Assembly: GCA_916048095.2 (NCBI GenBank)
Contig: OU696574.1
Location: 7,618,087 to 7,682,086 of the forward strand
Direction: 5' to 3'
Source of the DNA: Sacculina carcini
Taxonomy: Eukaryota; Arthropoda; Thecostraca; Sacculinidae
Length of the DNA: 64,000 nt
The number at the start of each line of letters is the position of its first letter. The first letter of the stretch is position 1. Shown one piece after another: positions 1 to 12,024 of the stretch. Under the pieces are notes generated by a model that saw nothing but the letters and a program-made list of their open reading frames with translations, searched no databases and had not been told where the DNA came from. The translations under genes were made by a program, and so were the position numbers.

Positions 1-298
1 GGCACCTCTGATAGAACGACACGCGGAACGGCGCTATCAAATTAAACGTCGCCTCTAAATTGAATATCACTTTGCTAAATTATTTCCTTTTGGCAATAGG
101 ATAACCTATACATTACATTGGTCTGCGTGATTTTTAAGGTCAAGGTTTTATCAACTGTTTTAGATAACTTTTTCACGCTGATTCCGGAAATGGAATCCCT
201 TTTGCTCGATTAGCTCGATATTTTAAGATACGTTATTTCGCCCATATGAGCAGAACCTTGGTGATTGGTTTACTATAGTTAATGCGACAGAAGGATAT

Positions 299-680
299 AT
301 GTTTAAACTGCAAGCTGATGCACCATACGTGTATTCCGATCACAGTAAATACTCACTACTGCGAAACAAATGCCTTTCTCACGGACTTCCGAATGTGTTG
401 AGCAAATGGGACGTCCCTCTTCAAGCACCAGCAATACTCCGCCAAGAAGTTAACGTCCCACCGACCCTGGTACCGTTCTTCCATCACACGTATGTCTTTG
501 TGGAAACGTTCTCCCTGCTCTTCACTATAATCACCACAGTTGTCTGGTAAATAATCGAGATGGGACCGTAGAAAGTGCATCTTTACAGACATACGAGCAC
601 CAAGCTGCTGAAAACTATCCATCGACGACCTTCACGTATTCCGGACTTCTGTGGTTACCCAGGAAGTCGGTGGTGATCGA
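299..680 (-). pseudogene. Fragment of a transposon-associated ORF of unknown function
   Basis: The minus strand at 622-356 encodes 88 residues, including GARMSVKMHFLRSHLDYLP followed by a Cys-Gly-Asp-Tyr-Ser-Glu-Glu stretch and GERFHKDIRVMEERYQG. I recognise this block from uncharacterised, repetitive, probably transposon-borne proteins in animal genomes, where the usual form is close to HSHLDFFPEN followed by GERFHQDI. The piece is short, has no conserved start and no flanking intact ORF, so it is a decayed fragment. No catalytic function can be assigned. It would lie in a downstream intron of DHDDS. Confidence 0.5.
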
Positions 681-745
681 CTTGTAAGCCAGCCACAAAG
701 AGAGCTCAGACATGTCCCATGCAGCAGGAGAGAAGGGTGAGAATT

Positions 746-1084
746 GTGGCAAAATGTATCAGTATACCCACTGCAATATGCATATTAATACATCAGTGTG
801 TGAGCTGTTATCCTTGACATAGTGTGAAAACTCGAGCTAATCGAATAAAATGGATAGCTTTTTCGAATTCAGCACATAAAACTTGTATTAGAACAGCTGA
901 GAAATCTCCAACCTTGGGGCAAAATGCATCAGTATGCCCACTCCAATATGCATATTAATACATCAGTGTGTGAGCTGTTATCCTTGACATAGTGTGAAAA
1001 CTCGAACTTATTGAGAAAATGGATAGCTTTTTCGGATTCAGCACACGAAACTTGTATAAAAACAGCAGAGAAACCTCCGAGCTT
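746..1084. repeat. Tandem duplication, about 170 bp, two copies
   Basis: The block starting near 746 recurs near 916. Both copies contain atccttgacatagtgtgaaa (near 810 and 980; offset 170 bp) and the same flanking words with scattered substitutions, so it is an old local duplication. No coding content is seen. Confidence 0.85.
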
Positions 1085-1860
1085 TTGAAAAAAGTTTTGA
1101 AACGCAGGCCGGTGTTATACATGAAACCCACGCATTATTAGCAGCTTCGGAAATATTCTATTGAAATGTGTACACAAGAAATATTCTCCTTTAACGCGAC
1201 AGTTGCGTTCCTGGTGACGTTGCGCTAACTGAGACCGCGTTAACAGAACATAATTGTTCCATAATGAATAATGGTAATAGTCGGGGGTACGTTCCTGGAC
1301 CTCGGATAACCCATCTATTTGTAAATGCTTTCATTCGAAATTGCACTCAAGCGTATCAATAATATATTGAAGAGATACAATGAAAATTTTTTATGATGAG
1401 TTTAACTAATAAATTGCATAAAAACAGCACGACAATTAACTCGGCGACTGCTCGCTTCACACTGTGAGGTCATAGCGTCTCTCCCGCCCCCTGGCGGCAG
1501 GATATACAACCACTGTGACTGGGGAATGTCCAACTGGCGTACGTGGCACATTTAGCGTTAACAAAATATTCTTTAGTTTTTGATGTATTTTTGCCTAATT
1601 AAATTCCAACACCAACACCAAACAGAAATCAATATCAGTAAAACCACAGCAAATTAAAAACATATATAAATTTGACAGGGACTCACTAAGCGCTAAACAT
1701 ATTTTCAGTGAGCCCCTTAAACTAAGCAAAAAACAAAAAAACAAAATAGAACAGACTAGCACAACATATGAAATAACATATATAAGAAGTTTAAATTATT
1801 GAACAGTTGGTCGATTCTCGATATTATAATTATATTTAATATTTAAATCTGGAGAACTGC

Positions 1861-1918
1861 AGTCATTTTTTCCTTAAAAACCTGCATGACTATTAAGAGT
1901 TTCAAGGAAAAAATGACT
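1861..1918. repeat. Hairpin 1: 15-bp perfect inverted repeat around a 28-nt loop
   Basis: The left arm at 1861-1875 (agtcattttttcctt) is the exact reverse complement of 1904-1918. The loop at 1876-1903 contains cctgcatgactattaagagt, which reappears as the loop of the neighbouring hairpin at 1927-2068 although that stem is unrelated. See findings. Confidence 0.9.
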
Positions 1919-1926
1919 CAAAAATT

Positions 1927-2068
1927 TAATATATACCTTAAGCGTGGCGGGAGTAAAAATTTGGAATACTATTCAAAAGAAAATAAAAACCTGCATGACT
2001 ATTAAGAGTTTCATGTTCTTTTGAATATTATTCCAAATTTTTACTACCGCCACGCTTAAGGTATATTA
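1927..2068. repeat. Hairpin 2: ~53-bp inverted repeat with the same loop as hairpin 1
   Basis: The arms at about 1927-1982 and 2016-2068 are reverse complements apart from two mismatches and a 2-bp indel. The loop at 1983-2015 repeats cctgcatgactattaagagt from hairpin 1. It resembles a foldback or an inverted-duplication scar. Confidence 0.9.
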
Positions 2069-2197
2069 CCTGCTTCTGGACTGTTTCTACTTCTGATCAA
2101 ATTTTTCCGGATGTCTTATTTCTGCTGAATGTTAGTTGTAGGTTAGTGGGTAAAAGTTTCTTATGCACCCGGTACATGGACACTGCCGTGTTTAGTT

Positions 2198-4700
2198 TTA
2201 CCATACTATCAAAGTTAAGAATGCTATATAATTTGAAGTAAGGCTCCGTGGATTGTCGAATTTATATTTGCGATGATCCTTATAAAATTTGCGATCCAAA
2301 TATTTGCGATGATCCTTACGTTTCTGAGTTGTAATTAGTTTTGTCAGTCTGGCTTTATACGTCGACCCCCAAATTGCATTGCAAAAACTCAAGTGTGGCT
2401 TGACTAGGCTGTTATACAAATGAGACACGCATTTTCACCTATGAAATGTGTGAGTTTAAACATTGCGTCCGATATCTTCGAAAGTTTATTTGTTACAGTG
2501 CTTATATGATGAATCCAAGATAGGTTTTGATCTATAGTCACCCCCAAGCATTTGATCGTTTCGGCTTTTTGAATGAATGAACCGCCAATCTTGATGCACA
2601 TTTCATCCTGGTATTTCTTTGTTTGATTGTTGAATATCATCTGGTGGGTTTTTTATATTCAGTCCCAGTCTGTTCTCATCGAGACAACATTTAAACGAAT
2701 CCAGTTCGATATCCACACTCTTTTTTAATGATTTCAAATTCGGAGATGAGAAAAATAAATAGGTGTCATCAGCGAAAAGGATTTTCTGGCTGTCTTTAGA
2801 TATATTGAATATATCGTTTATATATATCAGAAGGATCGTGGGCCCCAGAACCGATACTTGAGGTACTCCACATACCATTCTCTTTTCATGTGATATTATT
2901 CCTCGGTAATAAACCACTTGCCTTTCTGTTAGATAACGTTTATCCAATCATGTCCTATTCCTCTTATACCATACCTTTCAAGTTTTCTTAGGCGAATTTC
3001 ATGGTTTACGGTATCGAAAGCTTTTTTGAAGTCCACAAATATATCCATGGTGTAATAATTTTTGTATAGCGAAGCAGTTATAAGCTCAACGGTGTCTGCT
3101 ATTTCATCGTTAACTGGCTTTTTTTCATTGAAACCCGTATATTGATATATTGATATTCGTATATTGATTGCAGTGTATGATGTTGTTTTTGGAAATAAAA
3201 GAATTTAGTTTTTGGAAATAAAATAAATACATTTTTCTAGAATTTTGGAAAATTTTAATAGAGAGATAGGCCGATAATTTGTGAGAAGTGATTTATCACC
3301 ATTCTTAAATATAAGGTACGACTTTAGCAATTTTCAGCAATTTTGGAACAATGCCCGATAAGAGTGACAAAATGAATATATACTCTAATGGTTCCAGAAT
3401 AAATTTTGCAGCCACCTTCAACACCCTCATATCTAAGTTGTATACATCACATGATTTTTTACTTTTACAAGCCATGATTATGTTGTATATCTCATTTTGT
3501 GTGATGGGACTCAAAAATATACTAGATTGAATTTTGTGCAATCTGTTTGTGTAAAAACAATTTGGTTGTTTCTGGATTGCTATGCATTGTTTTTGGCCAA
3601 TTTCAGCAAAATGGTTATTTAAGCCATTTGCAATGTCGCAGTCATAATCAAGGATAGTATCAAGGTACCCTGGTCATGAAAAGCAGTGGGAGAAGATTCC
3701 GCTTTGGTTCGACCCAACGCTGTGTTCAAGATTTTCCAAGTATCTCTGGTGCTATGCTCTGCTTTTGACAGCGCCTCCGAGTAGTAGTTTTGCTTAGCAA
3801 GACGAATCAAGGATGTCAGCTTGTTGCGGTACTCTTTGTATTTCCTATTCTCTTCCTCCCCACGAGTTGCTAAACGCGCTGTACAGCCTGAGTTTGTGTT
3901 TGCATGAAATCCTCAATGACTTTGTCACCCATGGAATAGATGATTTCTCATATTATATTTTTCTTAATGGAAAGCAAAAGCCAACTAATTGCATAAACTG
4001 TTGTAGAGTTATTGAAGGCATCATCAACATTTGTCTCCTGGATGCAGGTCCACACTGTTTACTGTAACAAGCCAATAAACTTGAGCTGGGAACGTTCTGA
4101 ATAATCACGTAGTAATATGCACTCTTTTTTGTAGTTCTCTGTGTCTGTTGATCATAGAAAACATTGGTAGATGATCGCTGATGTCGTATTCAACAGTGCC
4201 AGAGACAATTTGTTTATGCAGATTGTTTGTAAAAATATTATCAATCATTGACTGAGACGTCGTGGTCACACGCGTAGGAGTCGTAATTTGAGCCGTAAAC
4301 CCATGATCCCGAAAATTATCTGCTAAACAATTTGTTGATGCTATTTCTTGTTTGGAAAAATCAGCATTAAAATCTCCCACAACAAACCAGTTATTTCTGT
4401 TGCTGTTTGCCAAGGTTTCACACGAAAAAGCTCTGAAAATTGTCATATTGGACGATGGTGATCTGTAGACAGAGGTGACATAAAACACGCAATGGTCAAG
4501 TTTTGCTTTCAGTTTTATGCTTTCAAGAACATAATATATAATTGTCACTTGTACAGATTTGTGGTCGACGATTAGTCTATTATCAGCATATATAGCAACA
4601 CCACCACCTCTTTTGTTACGGCGATTTGCAGTGAAAAGTTGGTAAGCATTCAACGTGTACAGATCCAGGTTCATTTCAGGTCGAGTGAGATATATATCAC
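2198..4700 (-). mobile_element. Degenerate non-LTR retrotransposon (LINE D), endonuclease plus reverse transcriptase
   Basis: Read on the minus strand from about 4700 down, decayed frames follow the order of an apurinic-type LINE. At 4674-4105 is an endonuclease with GGGVAIYAD, VVGDFNADF and ISDHLPMFSM. At 3810-3619 is the linker. At 3541-3305 is the start of the reverse transcriptase. At 2947-2603 is the palm with GVPQVSVLGP and the catalytic FADDTY. At 2640-2198 are the thumb and C-terminus with ECLGVTID-like and KPHLSFCNAIWG sequences. Frames shift repeatedly and stop codons interrupt it, so it is dead. The clade is CR1/Jockey-like by motif style, not resolved further. The whole element would sit in an intron of DHDDS, same strand. 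Confidence 0.85.
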
Positions 4701-5337
4701 GTTAACCCAAAGTTGAATGTACTTACATTTCAATATTTAGCCGATAACTGACACTTAACCGTGCATTGTCAAGCCATGCATATGCATGTGTATATATGTT
4801 GAGTGTCATGATAAAACAATATTAGGGAAAGTATTTCCCTCTATATTTTTCGGACGCTTCCGGTATATGGAGCTACCGCAGGGTGGTAGTAATTTTCCCA
4901 TGCTACTGGATTTTCCTGTAATCACTACTACTAATGATGACAATAAAAAAACAATTGAAATATGCAATTCAGAAGGTTACAACCAACACACCAGCATCAG
5001 CGCTAACAGGGCCGAGAAAGTGCGCCATTGTACAACACAACCTCAGCTGTGCATTAGAGCATTACAACTAGCGCTCAAATAATGTATCCAGCGTTGGCCA
5101 CCACATTGTAAATCATTGTCATAAATACTATTCAACGTGTGTCAAACACACCCAAACATACCGATAGTAGGCCAAATTAAATACGAGTGAACAAAAATTA
5201 GATACAAATCCAAACATTTCCTAGACAGATCCAAAAGGTGTTTTTCAAAAGCAATTACAGGTTGAAATGTATATGGATGATTGAATGAATTGTGAATGAT
5301 AGCGACCAGAGTTAGCTGATGAATATGTCACGTGTTA
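4701..5337. other. AT-rich stretch without recognisable gene
   Basis: It contains only short unsupported frames (for example 4786-5082 plus). No domain, repeat array or splice-consistent exon was found. Confidence 0.6.
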
Positions 5338-5345
5338 CTTATGAT

Positions 5346-6731
5346 TAGGGCTGTCAAAAAATTAACCTTAAATGGAAAAAGTAACTATTTTCGAGAAAAA
5401 GTAACCAAAAAATTAGACTTATGATTTCTGAAAAAGACAAATTTCTTCAAGAAAGAAACCATTGACCGACACGATAATACTGTTACACGCGTGGTTCGAG
5501 GCATGGATAAACCATGAACGTTGATTATGCGCCACTTTGAATGCACAATACAGCCAGCTCCTAACGCAACTGAACGCTTTGACACATTAACTTACAGATC
5601 ACCCACAGCACGTGCGACACCGCCACATACACAATCAGCAACATACACACATACATGCAACATAACACCACCGGAATCATGTTTCAATTCTGCGACCGCG
5701 CGTGTTCTCGCGGTCTGCACGACTCGCTGTAGTCGCTCTATCCATAACAATACCCTCCTTTCCACCTTGTCTCCGTTCTGTTGTTATTTTTACAACAGAC
5801 CACCAAAATGTGGCCCAACATCGCAAAGATACATGCCAATAACATAACTATCAAAAAGTAAGCGAAAAACCATACATTAACGTATATAATTAAAGATTGC
5901 AACATTGTCCTCTATATTCCTTCGAACAACTCACAAAAAGAGATTATTAGATGAAAAAGTACTCTTAGTAAAGAATAATCTTAGTAGCTTAACTTGGGAA
6001 TGTCAAAAAATGTTAGAAGTAAAAACCGAATCAATCTCATCATTTGACCAAACCCTGTATTCTAATATATACAAATAACATCGATACAATCAAGCAATAT
6101 GGGACATAGTCAAAAATATACATTAATATGGGTTTGATGTTGTAAAGAGCAGTTAAAATAATTTATCATATACTTCTTCACATTTGAAGATGAAAAATTC
6201 CTGTCTGGCAATACATTTGTTTAGCATTGAGATGAAACTCTCTATAGCTGTTGATGTAGCTTGGTATTTTTGCAGAAAATCGTGCGTAGTGAGATATATA
6301 TTTGTTGCTTATGCTGACAGTTTTTAACAAATTGCTGCTTTAGCCGTTTTTGATGTAGCCGAATTTTCACACACATCGTTGCCGATGTCTATGTTTAATG
6401 CTCAATTTTTTAATCCATGCTATTTGATCATTTTCACCTCCTGATCTCATATCTAATATCTTTTCATCATTCATCAAAATTTATATCGTATTTGTGTATT
6501 TTAACTGCCAAAAATTACCAAAAACCGTGTTCAAGTCACCTAATAACAAGACAAATAACTAAAAATAACCTAAAGATGAAAAGTAACCTAAAAGCAAAAA
6601 AATATACCTAACGATGAAAAAGTAACTTTTAGTAACCTAATAACGTTTTCAATATTTATGATGTTTTAGGTAGCTTATGAAAAACTGACCTTTAATTGAA
6701 AAAGTACCTTTATTCATTTTTGACAGCCCTA
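5346..6731. mobile_element. hAT-type DNA transposon, non-autonomous, with perfect 8-bp target duplication
   Basis: The 15-bp terminal repeats tagggctgtcaaaaa (5346-5360) and its exact reverse complement (6717-6731) bound a 1386-bp element. Outside them cttatgat occurs at 5338-5345 and again at 6732-6739, an 8-bp target site duplication, which is the hAT hallmark. The subterminal DNA is rich in gaaaaagtaac-like words on both sides, probably transposase-binding repeats. No transposase ORF remains inside. Confidence 0.93.
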
Positions 6732-6739
6732 CTTATGAT

Positions 6740-7196
6740 ATAACAACGTGAACACAATGAGTGTGTCGCGTCGCTCAGCACATCTAGTTGGGCAGAATCT
6801 GCATTTCAACAGAAAGATGCAATTGTTCGTCCAAGTAAGTAGTATCGATCTGAATCTCTGGGTCGCGATTCAAAGTTGGGTCGTCAAGTCACTTGATTGG
6901 ACTAAAAAATACTCTTCCAATAAAGTATATGATATAAAGTGTAATAAGTAAAATACATCATGCTAAATCTTAGGACTCCAAGCAGATCATGATCGAAATA
7001 TAATCGTGATATCGATTGCATCGTATATCGTATAATCGTAAATCGAAGCAGACCATGATTAAATTAAATTATGATTAAAAGCAAAATCATTGCACATACA
7101 AATATTCTTTCATTTGTAGGCTTGGACCGCGATGCTTGACTTGTGCAAAATTTTGGGTCGCCGTCAAACAAGATTAAGAACTACTGGTCCAATCTA
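6740..7196. other. Intronic DNA with a probable hAT terminus
   Basis: Near 7170-7182 aagattaagaactactg reads, in reverse complement, like the outer end of a Charlie-like hAT element. The matching other end was not located. Several cgtatatcg/ataatcg words precede it near 7000-7060. No coding support. Confidence 0.4.
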
Positions 7197-7296
7197 TTTC
7201 ATTTATTGGACTTTTGGCAGATATAGGAATGGCAAGATGAAAAATTTTGGGGAATTACTTCAGTTCTCTCAAGATTCGCCAATGATATGAACACAC

Positions 7297-7458
7297 CTTT
7301 CGTCGAGCAGTATTTTGAACTTTTTCCGAGCCAAGTCCATGAGGTCATCGACCTCTGCTTGGGGCCGGCGGAAATTCTCGATTGAGAAAGCGTAGACAGT
7401 GACCTCTGTGATGCCCAGGTCACGACACCACTTGAGCGTTTCGGCCAGCTTGGAGAAC
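7297..7458 (-). CDS. DHDDS: Dehydrodolichyl diphosphate synthase, coding exon 2
   Basis: This exon encodes [15 protein letters not shown], then [17 protein letters not shown] and [17 protein letters not shown]. It aligns without gaps with the cis-prenyltransferase region after the catalytic loop of DHDDS; the conserved [11 protein letters not shown] motif shapes the isopentenyl-diphosphate/farnesyl-diphosphate pocket. DHDDS, with its partner NUS1/NgBR, makes the long polyprenyl diphosphate of dolichol at the ER. The acceptor is gcttgcag (minus) just before 7458. The first base completes a Gly codon whose first two bases come from exon 1 (32085), matching the family sequence G-F-x-K-L. The best donor is at 7296 (AAAG|GTGTGT), leaving two bases, so exon length is 162, phase-symmetric. 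Remaining exons are not in the window. Confidence 0.92.
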
Positions 7459-7930
7459 CTGCAAGCACGCAAGCACCAATGTCAATGCCGACACAGAACT
7501 AATATGTAGCACTATGCGTCTATGTGAGACTAGCTCGGCATTACAGTGAATACTTATGACTTCCAAGACCACATCTAGAGCTATACACCAAGTGTTCCTG
7601 TACAGATACCGCACATTAAAACCACCTCTCAATCACAGATATTTCGGCATTTGGAAAATGTGGAAAGAGTAAGAAAATAGATCGACAGAATCACAGAACT
7701 CGAATATAAGAGATATATACACTACATTATAGTATAATGTAGCCTCATTGATTTTCTTCTGGAAAATCACACAAACACTGGAATATGCCCAAAAATCACA
7801 TTACATTATTATTGTTATTATAATTATTATCATCAAAAATTAATAAACAATGTGAAATAGGAAAAGAGTTCACGCTATACATTGCATGAATGCAATCCCC
7901 ATGCACCTTGATACTCAAGAGACAAAGATA

Positions 7931-8890
7931 CAGTGGTTTCTGCGATAACATTTTTTTCTGACGTGCGATAACGATAAAACGATAAATTTTTCCCCAGCCT
8001 GCGATAAACGATAACAAATTTCAAAACCCAACCTGCGGTAAGCGATAAACGATAGTGATACAAATATTTCACTTGCGATAACAAAACCGATAAATGATAA
8101 GTAACTTTTCATTTGAAATATCTAAAAACCATACAAACTATTTTTCCACAGAGAAAATTAATTAAACTAGACAAAAACTGTCACTGTAACCATTCTACGA
8201 CCTACGCGTTCTATTCCACCTTAGTCTCTATGAATCACTCTTCTTCCCTCCTCTCCCTCCTCAAGAAAGCATCCAGGAGCTGCATGTTTGCTTGGGTGAA
8301 GACCCACTTCTCAAACCTGTCGATGGTCATGCTTGCATGTTTGGGCCTGAGGACGTCATAAACAGTGCTGAACATGCGCTCCACGGCAGCAGAGCTTAGC
8401 AAGGCCGTCTTGTACTTGATAAACAGCGAGATCACTTCTCCTTGTAAATGCTGGAAATTTGCCGACATCACCTCTGCCACCTTGCTACTGCCCCAGGTGT
8501 CCACCTCCTCCTGGATGACCTCCTCAATGTTGGACCCATCCTCCTCCATGACAGTGAGGCTCTCCAGGAAGGAAAATGAGTCGTCGCTGGCTTCTTTAGG
8601 CTTTCTGTCACCATTTACTGGTTCTGGCCGGAGATGAGAGAGTCAGGTGTGGATGTGATGGAGATGACGATCTCCCTGATGAACCTATCCTTGATATATT
8701 ATTCAAGGGCAGGTGCCACATGCTTTACCATGAAGGGATCATGATTGGGGTGGGTCAAGTCGCATGGGAGGGAGCGGCACACACCCTCCTAACTCAGGAA
8801 CTTCAGTGAAAGTGGCGCACTGCAGTTGTGAATAATAATGCGATTTGCCAGCTACGCACACACACACACACTAAGCAGCTCTCATATGAG
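7931..8890 (-). mobile_element. hAT transposon copy 1 (minus-oriented, truncated)
   Basis: It starts at a cagtggtttctgcgata terminus (7931), followed by many gcgataaacgataa subterminal motifs. On the minus strand 8549-8235 encodes the hAT C-terminal dimerisation domain, including SSAAVERMFSTVYDVLRP and MTIDRFEKWVFTQANMQLL. The 5' part (8560-8890) matches copy 2 in reverse orientation, then ends abruptly at ctcatatgag where copy 2 begins. The N-terminal transposase domains are missing, so it is inactive. Confidence 0.85.
8235..8549 (-). pseudogene. hAT transposase C-terminal (hATC) fragment
   Basis: The 104-residue open frame carries the hATC signature: a Leu-rich segment, SSAAVERMFS, then a conserved D-x-L-R-P and a hydrophobic end. 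Intact hAT transposases exceed 500 residues, so most of the catalytic core is gone. A homologous but frameshifted piece lies at 9990-10394 on the plus strand. Confidence 0.85.
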
Positions 8891-10972
8891 CAGTGGTTGC
8901 CGTGTGCGATAAAAATGAGCGATAAACGATAATTATCGCTGAGATCAAAAGATTTATCGTTCATCGCAGTTTTCTAAAATTATCTCTCATTCACTTATGG
9001 CTATAAATATATCGCTCATTCACTTATGGCTAGTATCCGCCTCGTAGCCGAGTGGCTAAGACGCACGCTCTGTGCACGAGAGGTCCAGGGTTCGATTCCC
9101 TGGCGAGGTGAAACGTTTGGGTCCGTTTCTGAAAGGGTAGCCCAATTGTCGCAATGCGGGTTTTGTGTGCGCGCAGCCGTGCAGTGTCTGTGCTGGCGGT
9201 GACTGCAAAACCCGTGCGGCCGGACCTGCGGTGTGCCAGCCGGAGCCGTGAGGCTTTGCCCATGCATAAATTCACGCGAACATTAGCCTTTCCACTGCTG
9301 TGTTCAAATGCGTAAAAAAATGGCTAGTCCAAAAAAATGAGGAACGATAAAGGATAATTTCAAAAAATGTTGTAAAAATTAAAAAATGTGCACGGCGGCA
9401 ATAGTCACAACAGCCCGCCTGACGTTTCCAGACCAGTTCAAGCTGAAAGTATATATATGATAGAGACTTGAAGGATCAACACTGGCTTGCAAGTCAATCC
9501 TGAAAAACCTCATATGAGAGCTGCTTGTTGTGTGTGTAGCTGGCCAATCACATTATTATTCACAGCTGCAATGCGCCATTCTCGCTGGAGTTCTCGAGTT
9601 AGGACGGTGTGTGCCGCTGTCTCCCATTCGCCTTGACCCACCCCAACCATGTCCCTTCATGTTGAAGCATGTGGCCCCTGTCTTTAAGAAGACATCAAGG
9701 AGAGTTTCATCAGGGAAATCGTCACCTTCATCACATCCACACCTGACAGTGACGGATCCAGAGTGCAATTATGGGAGAGGGCTGAATTAATTTTGGGGCG
9801 ATCTGTTGTGTACGTGCATTAATATACCACGTCTTTGCGACACTGTCTATATAAACAAATTATGCAGACAAATATTTCAATTGATCTCATTTAGTGAACC
9901 TCTCGATTATGAGGAGTTGACAGAAACATTTTGGGGGACCTCGGCCCTCTGAGTCCCCCTCTGCATCCGCGAGTGATGTCTGACCCTCTCCCCTCCAGCC
10001 AGAACCAAGACATGGTGACAGAAAAGCCTAAAGAAGCCAGCTACGACCCCTTTGCCCTCCTGGAGAGCCCCAATGCCGTGGAGGATGGCTCAACATTGAG
10101 AAGCTCATCAAGGAGGTGGACACCTGGGGCAGGAGCAAGGTGGCAGAGGTGAAGCCTGGGCAATTCCCCAACATGTACAGGGAAAAGTGCTCTCGCTGTT
10201 CATCAAGTACAATACGTCCTTGTCCAGCTCTGCTGCCGTGGAGCGCATGTTCAGCAACGCTAATGATGTCATCAGGCCCAGGCGTGCAAACATAACACCG
10301 ACATGTTTGAGAAGTTGGTCTTCACCAAAGGAAACATGCAGCTCCTGGATGCTGTCTTGAGGAGGGAGAGGAGGGAGGAAGAGTCTGATTCATAGAGACT
10401 AATGTGGAAAAGAACTTGTAGGCCATAGACTGGGTCCAGTGACAGTTTTTGTCTAATATTTTATCTAAAAATAGTTTGTATGCTTTTTTAAATATTTCAA
10501 CTAAAAAGGTACTTATCATTTATCGCTTTTGTTATCGCAAGTTAACATTTTTATCGCTATCGTTTTATCGTTTATCGCAGGTTGGGTTTTGACATTTTTA
10601 ACATTTATCGTTTATCGCAGGTTGGGGAAAAATGATCATTTTACCGTTATCGCAAGTTAGACAAAGTTATCGCAGACATCACTGCATGAGGGTTTTCAGG
10701 ATTCACTTCCAAGCGAGTGTTGATCCCCTAGTATCTACCCTATATATACTCGCCGCTTGAACTGATCTGGATACGTCAGGCGGGCTGTTGTGACTATTGC
10801 CGCCGTGCACATTTCTTAATTTTTACAAACGTTTGTTTAACTTATCGTATATAGTTCCTCATTTTTTGGGACTAGCGGTAAGTGAATGAGCGATAGTTAA
10901 ATTGTTTTGTGTGATAAACGATGAAAGGTGACCTCAGCGATAATTACCGTGTATCGCACGTGTCAACCACTG
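8891..10972 (+). mobile_element. hAT transposon copy 2 with ~300-bp terminal inverted repeats
   Basis: The left end cagtggttgccgtgtgcga (8891) and right end ...cgtgtcaaccactg (to 10972) are reverse complements. The inverted repeat continues inward for about 300 bp: the block around 9380-9510 (cacggcggcaatagtcacaa) reappears reversed around 10690-10830. Both ends are dense in gataaacgata words. Inside, the plus strand at 9990-10394 encodes a frameshifted hATC region (translation of 10200-10300 contains SSAAVERMFS). A SINE is inserted at 9034-9319. No matching 8-bp target duplication was found at the outer ends. Confidence 0.85.
9034..9319 (+). mobile_element. tRNA-derived SINE (family A), full length, nested in hAT copy 2
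   Basis: The head tagccgagtggctaagacgc is a tRNA-type A box and gggttcgattccctggc is a B box, with the tRNA body at about 9043-9110. A roughly 200-bp unrelated body starts with tgaaacgtttgggtccgttt, and the end is a short A tail (cgtaaaaaaa). It is flanked by atggctag at 9026-9033 and 9320-9327, a target duplication. Other copies lie at 32884-33170 (minus) and 63852-64000 (plus). It is a SINE and not a tRNA gene, because the body follows and copies recur. Confidence 0.9.
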
Positions 10973-12024
10973 CAGAGATGAGCAATAACATGATAAAATA
11001 AAATCCTTCCAAAAAACAAACGAAAGCTAAAGTAGAACCGCTCACACAAATCCACGACAATAAACAGTAAAACAATGAGAGTATCTGAAAACCGTGCATT
11101 GGTGAGAGGCGCCTAACCTTTATCATCCCAGGTACAGAAAATATTGAAGGATTCCAGCAAAGATTCTCAGTCAAGATCGTCTCAAATACCCAACATATTT
11201 ATTTAGTGAAAGTATTGAAGCATTCAAACAATGGGTTGTTGATTTAGTGATGTTCACATGTGGGAACACTACGGTATGAACTGTATGAACACAGCGACCT
11301 AAACTTACCGTATTTTCAGGATATGTAAAAATCAGTGCATAAATGATAACATTTTGTTTTGCTAAAATAAGTTACGTTATGCTAATCATTCATTAATAAT
11401 AGTATGAAACAATTACTTGAGTCGATTTGGTATTTTTGACGCAATCGGCAATCGTGTCAAAATGACATCTGACTAGGCACTTGCTGCATTGATGCACTGT
11501 ATCGACCTACCTACCTTCTAACGATAACCACTACACAACCACTGACAGTTATGTTACTCTACTTCGAGCTATATGTGTCCCTGCCGTTACACTATTCAGC
11601 AGACAGGGTGCTACTTCTCCCGACTTTCTGAAATTCATATGAGAAATGGAGTTATCAACGAGTTGATAGTACAAGAGCCTGTGGCGTACACATGTATTTG
11701 CATGTAATTTTATGTTTTCTTGTAGTTTTATTTTTCATGTCATTGAATTCGTTTTTGATTCGACGAAACGTGCATGTGTGGTGTGATCGATGATGTGATT
11801 TGGCGTGATTCATGTTTATATGTCCTGTATTTAGCCATGCTATGCATATATGCTTGTTTTGTGCCTAGCGTTTGTCCGTTGCTATAATTAGTTGCTGAAT
11901 TTTGGGCATCTGAGAATGCTGATATTTGCGCGGGCACTCATCAACAACCTTTGCAAGCTCAGAGCGGAAGCATACCACATATTTGGTATGCGCGTCGGTC
12001 ATACAATACGGAATTTGTGCGCGT
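10973..12024. other. Intronic DNA, nothing recognised
   Basis: AT-rich, with short frames only. No terminal repeats, domain or exon-like segment was found. Confidence 0.5.

Noticed and set aside
7269-7296. Read-through of DHDDS exon 2 into RCVHIIGES and a stop
   Set aside because: It superficially resembles the next family block (V-C-I-R-V-L-G-D), but the intervening residues are missing and a good donor (AAAG|GTGTG) precedes it. Treated as chance, though a truncated protein cannot be excluded.
9043-9110. Functional tRNA gene
   Set aside because: A and B boxes are present, but a 200-bp SINE body follows, there is a target duplication, and related copies occur at 32884-33170 and 63852-64000.
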